Assembly: GCA_020698575.1 (NCBI GenBank) | Contig: CM036244.1 | Location: 13,554,534-13,618,533, forward strand | Reading direction: 5' to 3' | Length of the DNA stretch: 64,000 nucleotides | Origin: Bostrychus sinensis | Taxonomy: Eukaryota; Chordata; Actinopteri; Gobiiformes; Eleotridae | In this document: positions 61,601 to 64,000 of the stretch, piece by piece | Layout: every line of letters begins with the position of its first letter | Numbering within the stretch: the first letter of the stretch is position 1 | Position numbers and translations under genes: made by a program | The notes under the pieces: generated by a model | Databases searched by the model: none | What the model was told of the DNA's origin: nothing | Seen by the model: only the letters and a program-made list of their open reading frames with translations

Positions 61601-63628
61601 GATTTTCTTTCTGATCCTGAATAAAAAAAGTATAACACTCAGCACTCTGCTGGTCTCTTAATCTGTTTCTTTATGGCAGTAGTAAAGCAGTTATTAGAAA
61701 TGGTTTCTTTTAGTCACGTAAGGTTTTTAAATATTTTTAATGCAGTGCTGTTCTAGAGGTGACCGAGACTGGTTTAAAAAGACAGATACAAGCATAATAT
61801 AGCCCATTTTTGTTCTTCTGCATATTTGTTATTTCAACTAATTACTTTTCAGACATTTTTCAGCTTTTCAGGCATTCAAACATTTCTAATTTCTCTCTAA
61901 TTTCAGCATAATGTGTGCTATTACGTTTTGTGTTCCTACCATTTTACTTGTGCTAATTTTGCACCATTCATATTTTTTTTAGCAAAGCTCAAGAGAATGA
62001 AGCTATGAACGGTTGAAGTGGCTGAACTAAATACAGGCTATTTAGTTCAGTCACTTCAACCATTCATACCTTCTGCATTCTTTATACTTCTTTTTTTCAA
62101 GTATTATTAGTATTAGTATACTTAATTTCATATCTTCAACCATTTTTTACAAAATCATTTATCTTATCTCTGTATATTGAACAGCATTAAGAGTCCTAAA
62201 CATTATTCATCCTTTTTGTTCAACTTTCCTTTTCTTTTCTTTGCAACAAATTTCTGGTTTCTTCTGCTTATTTTAGCCTTTCTTATGCATGTTCCAGCAT
62301 TAACAACCACTTGGGTGAATGCTTTGCCAATGTATATATCCGCATTTCTCTTTGCTTTGTCCTTTTTTTGTGCCATTTCATAATGTATCCAGTGTTCAAT
62401 TATTATTATTATTTATATTACAATATACTCTGTGAAGTTTTTTACTCATACACAAGAAAAAATACATATTTTTTAGTTCAATTTCTTAAACTGACAGTGA
62501 GATGAATCAGGGTTTGTGCCTGTTGATAATTCTCAGATTGTCACAACACTGTATATGCAAGAGCGTTTGCCTCACAGTTGCATCATTTTTTATGAATAAC
62601 CATAATTTTTATATCCTATTTTCTCCATCTAAACCCTTTGTGTGACTTCAAAATGCAGAAAACAGAACATTACTTTTATTTTTCCCTTTACGAGTGGAGT
62701 CTTGAGTGTGGAGCGAGCCAAAAGAAAGCCAGTTGATAGATATATGAATGAAGGGATGATGACAGAGATGTTTGGTTTGGTAAAATAAGAGTTTAATGCT
62801 GGAGAAATATTTTGTGGAAAGATGTCAGCTCCAGAAAATGTCTGCATAATTAGTTAAAGGGGAACATAGATGAAAAAACAATTCTCTCAAAGCACAGAGT
62901 TTCACTCTCCTTCTGCTTAATTGTGCTTTGAACAGTAAATAAGTTTATGCAGTGCCAGGACAGATACCAAAAAGAAGCCACAGCTTTCAGCAGCTGTTAA
63001 AACAAATGTCTCAATGTCTGCCTCTCGTTGGCAATTGTATTTAAAAGTGACTGTTTTGTGGGTTTTATTTCAGTAATATTTAATTTATCACCTAATGTTT
63101 TACACTTGTGGCTATTTGGTGAATTTAATTTGTCTGTACTGAACAAATGTGAATAGTTGTTTGTGTCTCTGCATTAGCTGTACATTTAAACTGGCTACTG
63201 TCCAGAGTGTACCCTACTCAAGGCCCATAGTTGTAAGGTAGCACCTTCTGCCAACTTTTTCAGTAATGCAGCTACAATGATTGTGAATGAAATGATGAAG
63301 GAACATACAAACATAAGGACCACTAGTAAGAATAGTAATCGCAGTTAATTTGTCCTGTAAGATTAAAGCACAAGTGTAAAAGATGCACAAATTAGGAGAT
63401 GAAATAAAACTGCAGGGACATCCAAACAACAATTACTTTATATCAATATTGTGTCATCAGTATATAACTTGTGCTCGTGCCATTGTCTGTTTCAGATATT
63501 CCAGGACATGCCGACTGGAGGTTCGGCTAATTCGCAGCTGTCCCGGAGAGGAAGCTCAGTGAATAAAACCCCATCCTGCAGTGAGAGGCCACTCACACTT
63601 TTCCACACGCCAACGCATTCCCAAAAAG
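24923..63628 (+). CDS. arhgap26: arhgap26 (GRAF1), partial: 18 internal coding exons of a BAR-PH-RhoGAP protein
   Basis: GRAF1 binds curved, PI(4,5)P2-rich membranes through BAR and PH domains and stimulates GTP hydrolysis on RhoA and Cdc42; its SH3 domain binds partners such as FAK and dynamin (family knowledge). In the sequence, 18 exons join without a frame break into 558 codons. In order they give BAR (from family residue ~52), PH, a short linker, RhoGAP with GLYRIVGV and NLGVVFGPTLLR motifs, and a Ser-rich linker containing PSCSERPLTLFHT. That last motif, with IGDAETDDEMCI, LEDERTRM and RRKTDSIEKRFCFDVEAVDR, matches ARHGAP26 better than ARHGAP10 or ARHGAP42 from memory of the family. Coding phases at the junctions are 1,1,0,0,0,0,0,1,0,2,0,1,1,1,2,1,2,0,1 from the upstream splice to the downstream one. 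The start codon exon and the SH3 end are not in the window. The paralogue call is confident; which teleost is unknown. Confidence 0.96.
25019..27510 (+). other. arhgap26: arhgap26 intron A-B
   Basis: 2.5 kb with a candidate hAT element at 25363-26061. From ~26199 a GGCCGATATATC motif with poly-T suggests part of a hAT-like element related to 30932. 26560-27060 is GC-richer without a recognised feature. A partial SINE/LINE tail (GGAAGGGCATCC) lies near 27370-27425. Confidence 0.75.
25363..26061. mobile_element. Candidate non-autonomous hAT element
   Basis: Ends TAGTGCTGTC and, inverted, TAGGGCTGTC. Flanks GTCAGACA and GTTGGACA match at 6 of 8 bases. The sub-terminal GCGGTGACCGTATTA near the left and CCGCGGTGTTGAA near the right resemble common fish hAT termini. 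Length 699 bp; no transposase domain is recognised. Confidence 0.5.
27511..27572 (+). CDS. arhgap26: arhgap26 exon B (BAR domain)
   Basis: Acceptor ...tccttttttttag, donor atg|gtaagt; 62 nt. The first two bases finish the Ala codon from exon A, and 20 codons follow (KSLQEFAAVLQNLEDERTRM). The exon continues the BAR helical bundle and ends in phase 0. Confidence 0.95.
27800..28030. repeat. Interspersed LINE 3'-end-like fragment
   Basis: TTCAATTTATATAGCCCAATGTCACAACTGCAGTGGCCTCAAAGAGCTT and later GACCCTCCTTCTTGGTAAGGAAAAACTCCTAAAAAACC are familiar from dispersed fish non-LTR retrotransposon tails. The exact family is not asserted. Confidence 0.5.
28577..28648 (+). CDS. arhgap26: arhgap26 exon C (BAR domain)
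   Basis: Acceptor ...ttgcttgcag, donor aag|gtaaga; 72 nt, 24 codons, phase 0 at both ends. It starts IENANDVLIMPLERF and ends with KEQISAAK, part of the second BAR helix. It is symmetric, so skipping it would keep the frame. Confidence 0.95.
30280..30917. repeat. hAT-like (AGGTGG/AAAAGTA) family remnant carrying a long ACT array
   Basis: The left part has GGTAAATGTGGAAAGTACAG and AAAAGTATTGAGTGTGAAGTTTACTAAA. The right part ends GAGTAAAAGTATGTAGTTACTTTCCACTAC. The same motifs flank the ACT array at 48950-49820, so the array expanded inside this element family. Confidence 0.6.
30440..30850. repeat. Imperfect ACT/AAC-type trinucleotide array
   Basis: About 410 bp of ACT, GCT, ACA and ATT triplets without a constant higher-order unit. 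It produces open frames in three registers (Ser-, Val- or Thr-rich), which is why long spurious frames occur here. Confidence 0.95.
30932..31632. mobile_element. hAT-type element with perfect 8-bp target duplication CTATTAAT
   Basis: CTATTAAT lies at 30924-30931 and 31633-31640. The termini are TGGAGCTCGGCTGATATATCGG and, inverted, TAGAGCCCAACCAATATGG, imperfect but co-linear. Sub-terminal GGCCGATATAGCCCATTCGCC and ATCGGTATCGGCATCG are typical of this fish hAT group. A 29-bp poly-A tract is near the right end. No transposase is recognised. Confidence 0.8.
32285..32830 (-). repeat. MITE-like family A, reverse copy
   Basis: From ~32340 it is the reverse complement of the 52344-53070 element: CAGGCTTTTTGAAATAATTTTGGACACCTTTGCATTAG, GCTAATTAGCATGGCTATAAGC, CACTTCCTGGTTTCATGTG, then ATTATAACATGGTTAAAAACTC. 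32285-32330 has an AGAGGTGGAACA fragment of the hAT-like family. Confidence 0.7.
35183..35284 (+). CDS. arhgap26: arhgap26 exon D (BAR domain)
   Basis: Acceptor ...cttgattacag, donor gag|gtaaga; 102 nt, 34 codons, phase 0/0. It begins EARKKYDKETEKYCAVLEKH and contains LSAKKKES, the basic stretch of the BAR coiled coil. Only a 102-bp intron separates it from the next exon. Confidence 0.96.
35387..35497 (+). CDS. arhgap26: arhgap26 exon E (BAR domain)
   Basis: Acceptor ...tcattttctag, donor cct|gtaaga; 111 nt, 37 codons, phase 0/0. It encodes VRQHFYEVSLEYVFKVQEVQ and ends DFVEP. This is one of the most conserved parts of the GRAF BAR domain, on the third helix. Confidence 0.97.
35498..36783 (+). 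other. arhgap26: arhgap26 intron E-F
   Basis: 1.3 kb, AT-rich, with a tRNA-headed SINE fragment at 36125-36290 and otherwise nothing recognised. The poly-T and TTTTTTCCCCCAG at its end form the acceptor of exon F. Confidence 0.75.
36125..36290 (+). repeat. tRNA-derived SINE fragment
   Basis: GGGTGGCAGTAGCTCAGGAGGTAGAGG has a pol III A-box-like TAGCTCAGGAGG. The B box is poorly preserved. GTGTAAGTGTGATTGTATG follows. Confidence 0.5.
36784..36888 (+). CDS. arhgap26: arhgap26 exon F (BAR domain)
   Basis: Acceptor ...ttttttcccccag, donor aac|gtaagt; 105 nt, 35 codons, phase 0/0. It starts LLAFLQGLFTYYHHGYELAK and ends TISIQN, close to the end of the BAR domain. Confidence 0.97.
36889..37517 (+). 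other. arhgap26: arhgap26 intron F-G
   Basis: 629 bp of apparently unique AT-rich sequence; no repeat or RNA gene recognised. Confidence 0.7.
37518..37647 (+). CDS. arhgap26: arhgap26 exon G (end of BAR, start of PH)
   Basis: Acceptor ...ttcttttccag, donor aaac|gtacgt; 130 nt, 43 codons plus one base. It starts TRNRFESTRSEVESLMKKMK and ends MEGYLFVQEK, the first beta strand of the PH domain. The last base begins the Arg codon completed in exon H. Confidence 0.96.
37648..37959 (+). other. arhgap26: arhgap26 intron G-H
   Basis: 312 bp; nothing recognised besides splice signals. Confidence 0.75.
37960..38060 (+). CDS. arhgap26: arhgap26 exon H (PH domain)
   Basis: Acceptor ...tgcttacag, donor atg|gtgagt; 101 nt. 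After completing an Arg codon it encodes 33 residues including STWVKYYCTYHREPKRITMV and FDPKSGGKM, PH beta strands 2-4. It is somewhat more diverged from the mammalian protein than neighbouring exons. Confidence 0.95.
38194..38288 (+). CDS. arhgap26: arhgap26 exon I (PH domain)
   Basis: Acceptor ...gtttttctttttttttag, donor ag|gtgagt; 95 nt, 31 codons plus two bases. It starts GEEESFILKS and contains TRRKTDSIEKRFCFDVEAVD, a segment nearly identical in GRAF1 proteins. It lies only 133 bp downstream of exon H. Confidence 0.96.
38740..38845 (+). repeat. Non-LTR retrotransposon 3'-end fragment (ACTTTATTGATCC type)
   Basis: TGGATTAGACTTGGATAAACTTTATTGATCCTTAAGGGAAACTG resembles a tail frequent in fish genomes. 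Only the tail is present. Confidence 0.55.
38895..39055 (+). repeat. Dispersed SINE/LINE-tail repeat
   Basis: AATCCAGCCACATGAGGTTACAAGCCAGTGCACACTTTGTGCCAGCCCCAAGCC, then GTGTCAGGGTTAGGGTATCCG and TTTGGCAACCCC. Same family as 41510-41705. Confidence 0.75.
39323..39401 (+). CDS. arhgap26: arhgap26 exon J (end of PH domain)
   Basis: 79 nt; one base completes the split Arg codon and 26 codons follow, starting PGVMTMQALSEEDRRLWMEA and ending MDGREP, the C-terminal PH helix. The donor is ccg|gtgcgt. The acceptor reads ttgtgaag, an AAG rather than CAG/TAG with a purine-interrupted tract, but reading frame and homology leave no other choice. Confidence 0.94.
39402..40998 (+). other. arhgap26: arhgap26 intron J-K
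   Basis: 1.6 kb; a family A MITE in reverse orientation occupies 40168-40680, the rest is AT-rich with no recognised feature. Confidence 0.75.
40168..40680 (-). repeat. MITE-like family A, reverse copy
   Basis: It starts AAAGGTCTCATGTTATGCTTTTTTTTCAGGCGTTTTGAAATAG and ends AAATTTAGCATAATAGGGGACCTTAA, the mirrored ends of the family. Internal CCCCCTGCTGGCAACGATGGGG and CACTTCCTGGTTTCATGTG match the other copies. Confidence 0.75.
40999..41035 (+). CDS. arhgap26: arhgap26 exon K (37-nt linker exon between PH and RhoGAP)
   Basis: A very small exon with acceptor ...ctttgacag and donor ggca|gtaagt. It encodes VYNLNKDNQAEG and the first base of the next codon. The family protein has VYNSNKDSQSEG at this place, so the exon is well supported despite its size. 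It is a surface linker between the PH and RhoGAP domains. Confidence 0.92.
41194..41259 (+). CDS. arhgap26: arhgap26 exon L (start of RhoGAP domain)
   Basis: Acceptor ...gtgttttcttcag, donor cgag|gtacag; 66 nt. Two bases complete a Met codon, then AQLDVIGFNVMKKFIYAVETR, the first helix of the RhoGAP fold, and the first base of a Gly codon. Confidence 0.95.
41260..42803 (+). other. arhgap26: arhgap26 intron L-M
   Basis: 1.5 kb. A SINE/LINE-tail repeat is at 41510-41705. At ~42180-42245, GGTTCCCAAAGTTGGGTCCGAGGCC is a hAT-terminus-like trace. The rest is unassigned. Confidence 0.75.
41510..41705 (+). repeat. Dispersed SINE/LINE-tail repeat, best-preserved copy
   Basis: Runs from AATCCAGCCACAGCCACATGGGATTACAAGC through GTCCCAACCCTGACTAAATGC, GGGTTGTGTCAGGAAGGGCATCCGG and TGTAAAACCTGTGCCAATTC to GCTGTGGCAACCCCAAAAG. 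It recurs at least seven times in the window. The GTGTCAGGAAGGGCATCCGG core is widespread in fish and may derive from an RTE-type LINE 3' end; this is inference. Confidence 0.75.
42804..42878 (+). CDS. arhgap26: arhgap26 exon M (RhoGAP arginine finger)
   Basis: Acceptor ...gtttcttccag, donor atgg|gtaaat; 75 nt. It encodes IDEQGLYRIVGVNSKVQKLL and SLAM. The Arg of GLYRIVG (codon at 42827-42829) is the catalytic arginine finger of RhoGAP proteins, so the GAP domain is expected to be active. Confidence 0.97.
42965..43049 (+). CDS. arhgap26: arhgap26 exon N (RhoGAP domain)
   Basis: Acceptor ...tttgcgactag, donor ag|gtatcg; 85 nt, phase 1 to phase 2. After completing an Asp codon it encodes PKTCADVELDSSEWEIKTIT and SAIKHYL. 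The preceding intron is only 86 bp, the shortest in the window, and its polypyrimidine tract is poor. Confidence 0.95.
43254..43560. repeat. Decayed hAT-like element (AGGCTGTAGTC ends)
   Basis: TAAGGCTGTAGTCAACCAATG at the left, GATTAATCGACCAAAATC inside, and TTTTAGTCGACCAAGACCTCACCAGTTAATCGATTAACCAGAGG at the right, matching the reverse complement of the 7596-7928 element. No clean target duplication is seen. Confidence 0.55.
44893..45350 (+). mobile_element. Tc1-like transposon 5' remnant
   Basis: The leader ACACCAATCAGGCATAACATTATGACC and the start of a transposase frame at 45035 (MGKRKDLNEFDKG) match a well-known fish Tc1-like element. After that the frame is broken, and IYQKWSQEETVVN plus ATVAQIA, parts of the N-terminal paired-like HTH, reappear in other frames. 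The catalytic DDE part is missing. It lies just before exon O. Confidence 0.8.
45420..45478 (+). CDS. arhgap26: arhgap26 exon O (RhoGAP domain)
   Basis: Acceptor ...gtgtgtttgcag, donor gcca|gtaagt; 59 nt. One base completes an Arg codon, then VLPAPLMTYQYQRSFIKAA, which contains the conserved LP.PL.TY signature of RhoGAP domains. It is followed by the longest intron fully inside the window (9.9 kb). Confidence 0.96.
45684..46195 (+). mobile_element. L2-like LINE 3' end with ORF2 C-terminal pseudogene
   Basis: The frame encodes LQNAATHLLTDSHKQDQISP, CLHWLPVRFCIDFKMFLFVF and PSRTLRSADQ, then after a stop at 45972 the end HYKTYFFALAFNQ. This is the C-terminus of L2/Maui-type ORF2 proteins. TGTACAGCACTTTGG near 46170 is the usual 3' UTR signature. 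The element is 5'-truncated and dead. Confidence 0.8.
46217..46646. repeat. Interspersed repeat, 'GTCTTAAAAGT' family, copy 2
   Basis: Begins CAGGGTCTTTAAAAGTATCAAAAAGG and ends AAACCTGGAGCTACCCTG, with an ACAGATTATTGTTCTGTTGTTCTGGAATTTTGG block, in the same order as 1475-2063. CAGGGT ends are inverted, suggesting a DNA transposon derivative. Confidence 0.7.
47402..47515 (+). repeat. tRNA-derived SINE fragment
   Basis: TTTGCACAGTGGCAGAGTGGTTAGCACTC holds an A-box-like TGGCAGAGTGG. Part of the usual body follows (GTGAATGAATGTAAATGGTTGTGAATGATAGG). Confidence 0.6.
47559..47727. mobile_element. Short hAT-like MITE (169 bp)
   Basis: The left end CCACTGGTTCTCAACC and the inverted right end CCAGTGGTTTCCAAAC pair. 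Flanks TTTAGAC/TTTGGAC match at 6 of 7 bases. AT-rich interior, non-coding. Confidence 0.65.
48188..48381. mobile_element. Short MITE with GGGTGTGACAAGA ends
   Basis: GGGTGTGACAAGATGATGCAG at the left and TCTCGTGTCTTGTCACAC at the right are inverted. GTCTCGTGATCTTGCAAGATC inside resembles the common fish TCTCGCGAGAT-type hAT termini. Confidence 0.6.
48950..49825. repeat. hAT-like family remnant with multiple ACT arrays
   Basis: GAGTCAGAGCTGGAAAAATTAG and AAAGTATTGAGTGTAAAGTTTACTAAAG match the unit flanking the 30440 array. ACT/GCT triplet blocks occupy about 49065-49155, 49248-49395, 49480-49650 and 49680-49765, separated by AAGTAGAAGTAAGAGTAAAAG-type spacers. Open frames here are triplet artefacts. 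Confidence 0.75.
51480..51725 (-). mobile_element. tRNA-derived SINE, minus strand
   Basis: On the minus strand the head GTGCACAGCAGCAGAGTGGTTAGCACCCC and GGTTGTGGGTTTGATTCTTGG give A- and B-box-like sequences. The body towards 51480 contains the reverse of GGATTGGCTCCAGTC and of the CCTGTAATTAACTGGCATTGTCC type. Most of the element is present. Confidence 0.7.
52344..53070 (+). mobile_element. MITE-like family A, full-length copy with inverted ends
   Basis: Left end TTAAAGGTCCCCTATGCTAA, right end AGCATAATACAGGACCTTTAA, an inverted pair; length ~727 bp. TTAA at both extremes could be part of the ends or a TTAA target. The interior includes the blocks shared with 10890, 14481, 32285 and 40168. 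Around 52430-52580 an extra non-family segment is inserted, and after it the family sequence resumes at AAATACACCTGAAGTAG. No coding capacity; superfamily unassigned. Confidence 0.7.
53860..54010 (+). repeat. SINE body fragment
   Basis: GTGAGAGTGAATGGTTGTCTGTTCATATTTGTGTCTTAG followed by AGTAGCTGGAACAAGCTCCAACC, the usual end of the fish SINE body; the tRNA head is missing. Confidence 0.55.
54102..54872. mobile_element. hAT-type element with near-perfect 8-bp target duplication
   Basis: Flanks ATCTAACA (54094-54101) and ATTTAACA (54873-54880) match at 7 of 8. Left end CAGGGCTCTGCAACC and inverted right end CAGACATCTGCAATC. GGCAAAGAGCC near the left and AAGAGCCACATGCAGCTC near the right are typical of this hAT group. 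A second hAT-type fragment is nested inside at about 54360-54640. Confidence 0.75.
54360..54640 (-). repeat. Nested hAT-like fragment (CCACTGG ends)
   Basis: GCCATTCCCAAAGTCAAGAATGTCATGGCCCCC at the left and GCCCACTTTGGGAACCACTGGTGTAGAC at the right form an inverted pair of the CAGTGGTTCCCAAA type, inserted within the 54102-54872 element. Confidence 0.55.
54900..55000 (-). repeat. tRNA-like SINE head, minus strand
   Basis: The reverse complement reads GGTGCATGTTGGTAGAGTGGTTAGTGCCCC..GGTTGTGAGTTTGATATCC, with A- and B-box-like sequences. Confidence 0.6.
55405..55510 (+). CDS. arhgap26: arhgap26 exon P (RhoGAP domain)
   Basis: Acceptor ...cctcttttaatcag, donor aa|gtaaga; 106 nt, phase 1 to 2. 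It encodes LDNPDARVTEIHALVHRLPE, then KNRQMLELLMKHLA, a conserved helix pair in the RhoGAP domain. Confidence 0.97.
55903..56661. mobile_element. Non-autonomous hAT element with TTTAGTCC repeats and a nested SINE
   Basis: Flanks CTATAGAC (55895-55902) and CTATAAAC (56662-56669) match at 7 of 8. Left end TAGTGGTTTCCCAAAC and inverted right end CAGTGGTTCTCAATC. Inside, 55980-56120 has GTTTAGTCCTGGTTTAGTCC-type units like those at 2825-3305, and 56225-56500 is SINE body. Length 759 bp, non-coding. Confidence 0.75.
56225..56505 (+). repeat. SINE body nested in the hAT element
   Basis: AGTTCTTCCTGTGTTACTGC, CTGTCCAAAGACATGCG, a duplicated GTGAATTAGTGGATGAATGTAG-type unit, and GTCAGCCCTGGGACTGACCACTGTCCAGAGCGTACC follow the standard fish SINE/tRNA-tail body order. 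Confidence 0.65.
57965..58145 (+). repeat. Dispersed SINE/LINE-tail repeat
   Basis: TTATCCAGCCACTGAGAGTCACAAGGCGGTATACTC ... GGTTGTGTCAGGAAGAGCATCTGG ... CACTGTGTACTAGGAGGCAG ... GCTGTGGCCGCCC, the family order. Confidence 0.75.
58690..59925 (-). mobile_element. Tc1-like transposon, decayed, minus strand
   Basis: The inverted ends GAACTCTGGAAATGCGGAGATG and GAATTCTGGAAACGTTGGGACG are ~34-bp TIRs continuing TTTTTTTAAAATTTGA. On the minus strand a transposase frame starts at 59763 (MEKGSPIGERESI) with an HTH segment (ATVHNIVKRFKETGEISV). Further pieces, e.g. CKHGPDVPSCPG in a shifted frame, follow. The frame is interrupted and the DDE domain is largely deleted. A 63-bp foreign insertion is at 59062-59124. 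Confidence 0.85.
59062..59124. repeat. 63-bp insertion flanked by a 15-bp direct repeat
   Basis: ATATGTTGCTCTAAA occurs at 59047-59061 and 59125-59139. Between them lies a copy of 58269-58330 (57 of 62 bases match), in the same orientation. It interrupts the Tc1-like transposon. Confidence 0.85.
60362..60521 (+). CDS. arhgap26: arhgap26 exon Q (C-terminal part of RhoGAP domain)
   Basis: Acceptor ...atttattttacag, donor aag|gtaaca; 160 nt, the longest exon here. It contains QNLMTVANLGVVFGPTLLRP, whose NLxxVFGPTLLR motif is diagnostic for RhoGAP domains and contributes the conserved Asn near the Rho switch regions. It ends NIVVEILIEHHEK in phase 0. Confidence 0.97.
61095..61262 (+). repeat. 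Dispersed SINE/LINE-tail repeat
   Basis: CTAGCCACACAGCGTCAAAACTCAGTGTACACTTTGTGCTGG, then GGATAAATGGAGAGGGCATCGG, and CACTGCACACTTGGAGGCAGAGGATTTGCTGTGGTGACC. It abuts the family B MITE directly. Confidence 0.7.
61255..61810 (+). mobile_element. MITE-like family B, full-length copy
   Basis: Left end TTAAAGGGCCTATATTCTGC and inverted right end AAATGGGCTATATTATGC; ~555 bp. Contains all family blocks in order, including GAACCCCCGCCCACTCCAGGAAGCACTGACCAAT and GTGCTGTTCTAGAGGTGACCG. Other copies are at 15950-17311, 20290 and 22313. Non-coding; superfamily unassigned. Confidence 0.75.
63496..63628 (+). CDS. arhgap26: arhgap26 exon R (start of Ser/Pro-rich linker)
   Basis: Acceptor ...gtctgtttcag, donor aaag|gtaaag; 133 nt, 44 codons plus one base. 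It starts IFQDMPTGGSANSQLSRRGS and includes TPSCSERPLTLFHT. The latter is the best paralogue marker for ARHGAP26 in the window. The rest of the linker and the SH3 domain must lie beyond 64000. Confidence 0.94.
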
Positions 63629-64000
63629 GTAAAGCCTTAAATGTATGGTATATTTTAAATACGAAGGTCCCCAATTGTCAACTTGACGCATACAGATTAT
63701 GTTTGTGTTTTAGCTTCCAAGAAAGATTATATACAAAACAAATGGAAACAGTTTAGGAGTACGGGTTTGTGGGTTTCATCCTTGGACCAAGCAACGATGA
63801 CCTCTCTGAGTGGTTGTGTGTTACTGTGGGTTCTTTCCGAGTACTCCAGTTTCCCCCCACCATCCAAAAATATGCATGTGTTGTTGATCCATCTAAATTG
63901 CTCCTAGTGGATGAATGTGAGAGTGAATGTTAGTTTGTCAGTGTCTCTTAGGGCCATATTTACTAAGACGGGTGCTAAACTGCGAGAAAATAAGAAAATA
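63629..64000 (+). other. arhgap26: Start of the arhgap26 intron after exon R, with a SINE body fragment
   Basis: 63790-63955 has TACTGTGGGTTCTTTCCGAGTACTCCAGTTTCC..CCATCCAAAAATATGCATGTG..AAATTGCTCCTAGTGGATGAATGTGAGAGTGAATG, the usual fish SINE body. No further exon is visible before the window ends. Confidence 0.7.

Larger units (their letters stand above)
60522..63495 (+). other. arhgap26: arhgap26 intron Q-R (3.0 kb)
   Basis: Contains a SINE/LINE tail, a full family B MITE and a SINE scrap at 63170-63235. 60522-61094 and 61811-63169 are AT-rich with no recognised feature. Confidence 0.75.

Overview
This window looks like teleost fish genomic DNA. It is AT-rich, has long introns with GT-AG junctions, and is crowded with element types typical of fish: hAT MITEs, Tc1-like and piggyBac remnants, L2-like and RTE-like LINE tails, and tRNA-headed SINEs. 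There are no bacterial-style gene blocks. I found no viral or toxin gene, CRISPR array, rRNA or intact tRNA gene.

One protein-coding gene can be supported. It is a partial arhgap26 (GRAF1) orthologue on the + strand, a BAR-PH-RhoGAP-SH3 protein that shapes membranes and inactivates RhoA/Cdc42. Eighteen coding exons lie between 24923 and 63628. They sum to 1674 nt and 558 codons, and the reading frame stays open across every inferred junction. They cover most of the BAR domain, the PH domain, the complete RhoGAP domain with its arginine finger, and the start of the Ser/Pro-rich linker. The first ~51 residues (start codon and N-terminal helix) and the C-terminal linker plus SH3 domain are outside the window.

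Layout: 1-24922 is intron (probably intron 1) with RTE-like LINE tails, hAT elements, MITEs, SINEs and a deleted piggyBac element. 24923-28648 holds three BAR exons. 28649-35182 is a repeat-rich intron with a long ACT-type array and a hAT element with matching 8-bp flanks. 35183-45478 is the exon-dense core with 12 exons (rest of BAR, PH, linker, first part of RhoGAP). 45479-55404 is a 9.9-kb intron with an L2-like LINE tail, an ACT array and several DNA transposons. 55405-60521 holds the last two RhoGAP exons, separated by a further hAT element and a Tc1-like remnant. 63496-63628 encodes the start of the Ser-rich linker.

The most notable structures are in the introns: a TTAA-flanked 755-bp piggyBac deletion derivative that keeps the transposase C-terminal Cys-rich region; two hAT-type elements that each carry the same degenerate ~12-bp TTTAGTCCTGG array; ACT-trinucleotide arrays that recur inside one hAT-like family; and a 63-bp insertion with a 15-bp target duplication that copies a sequence ~0.8 kb away. 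I found no convincing evidence for a new multi-gene biological system.
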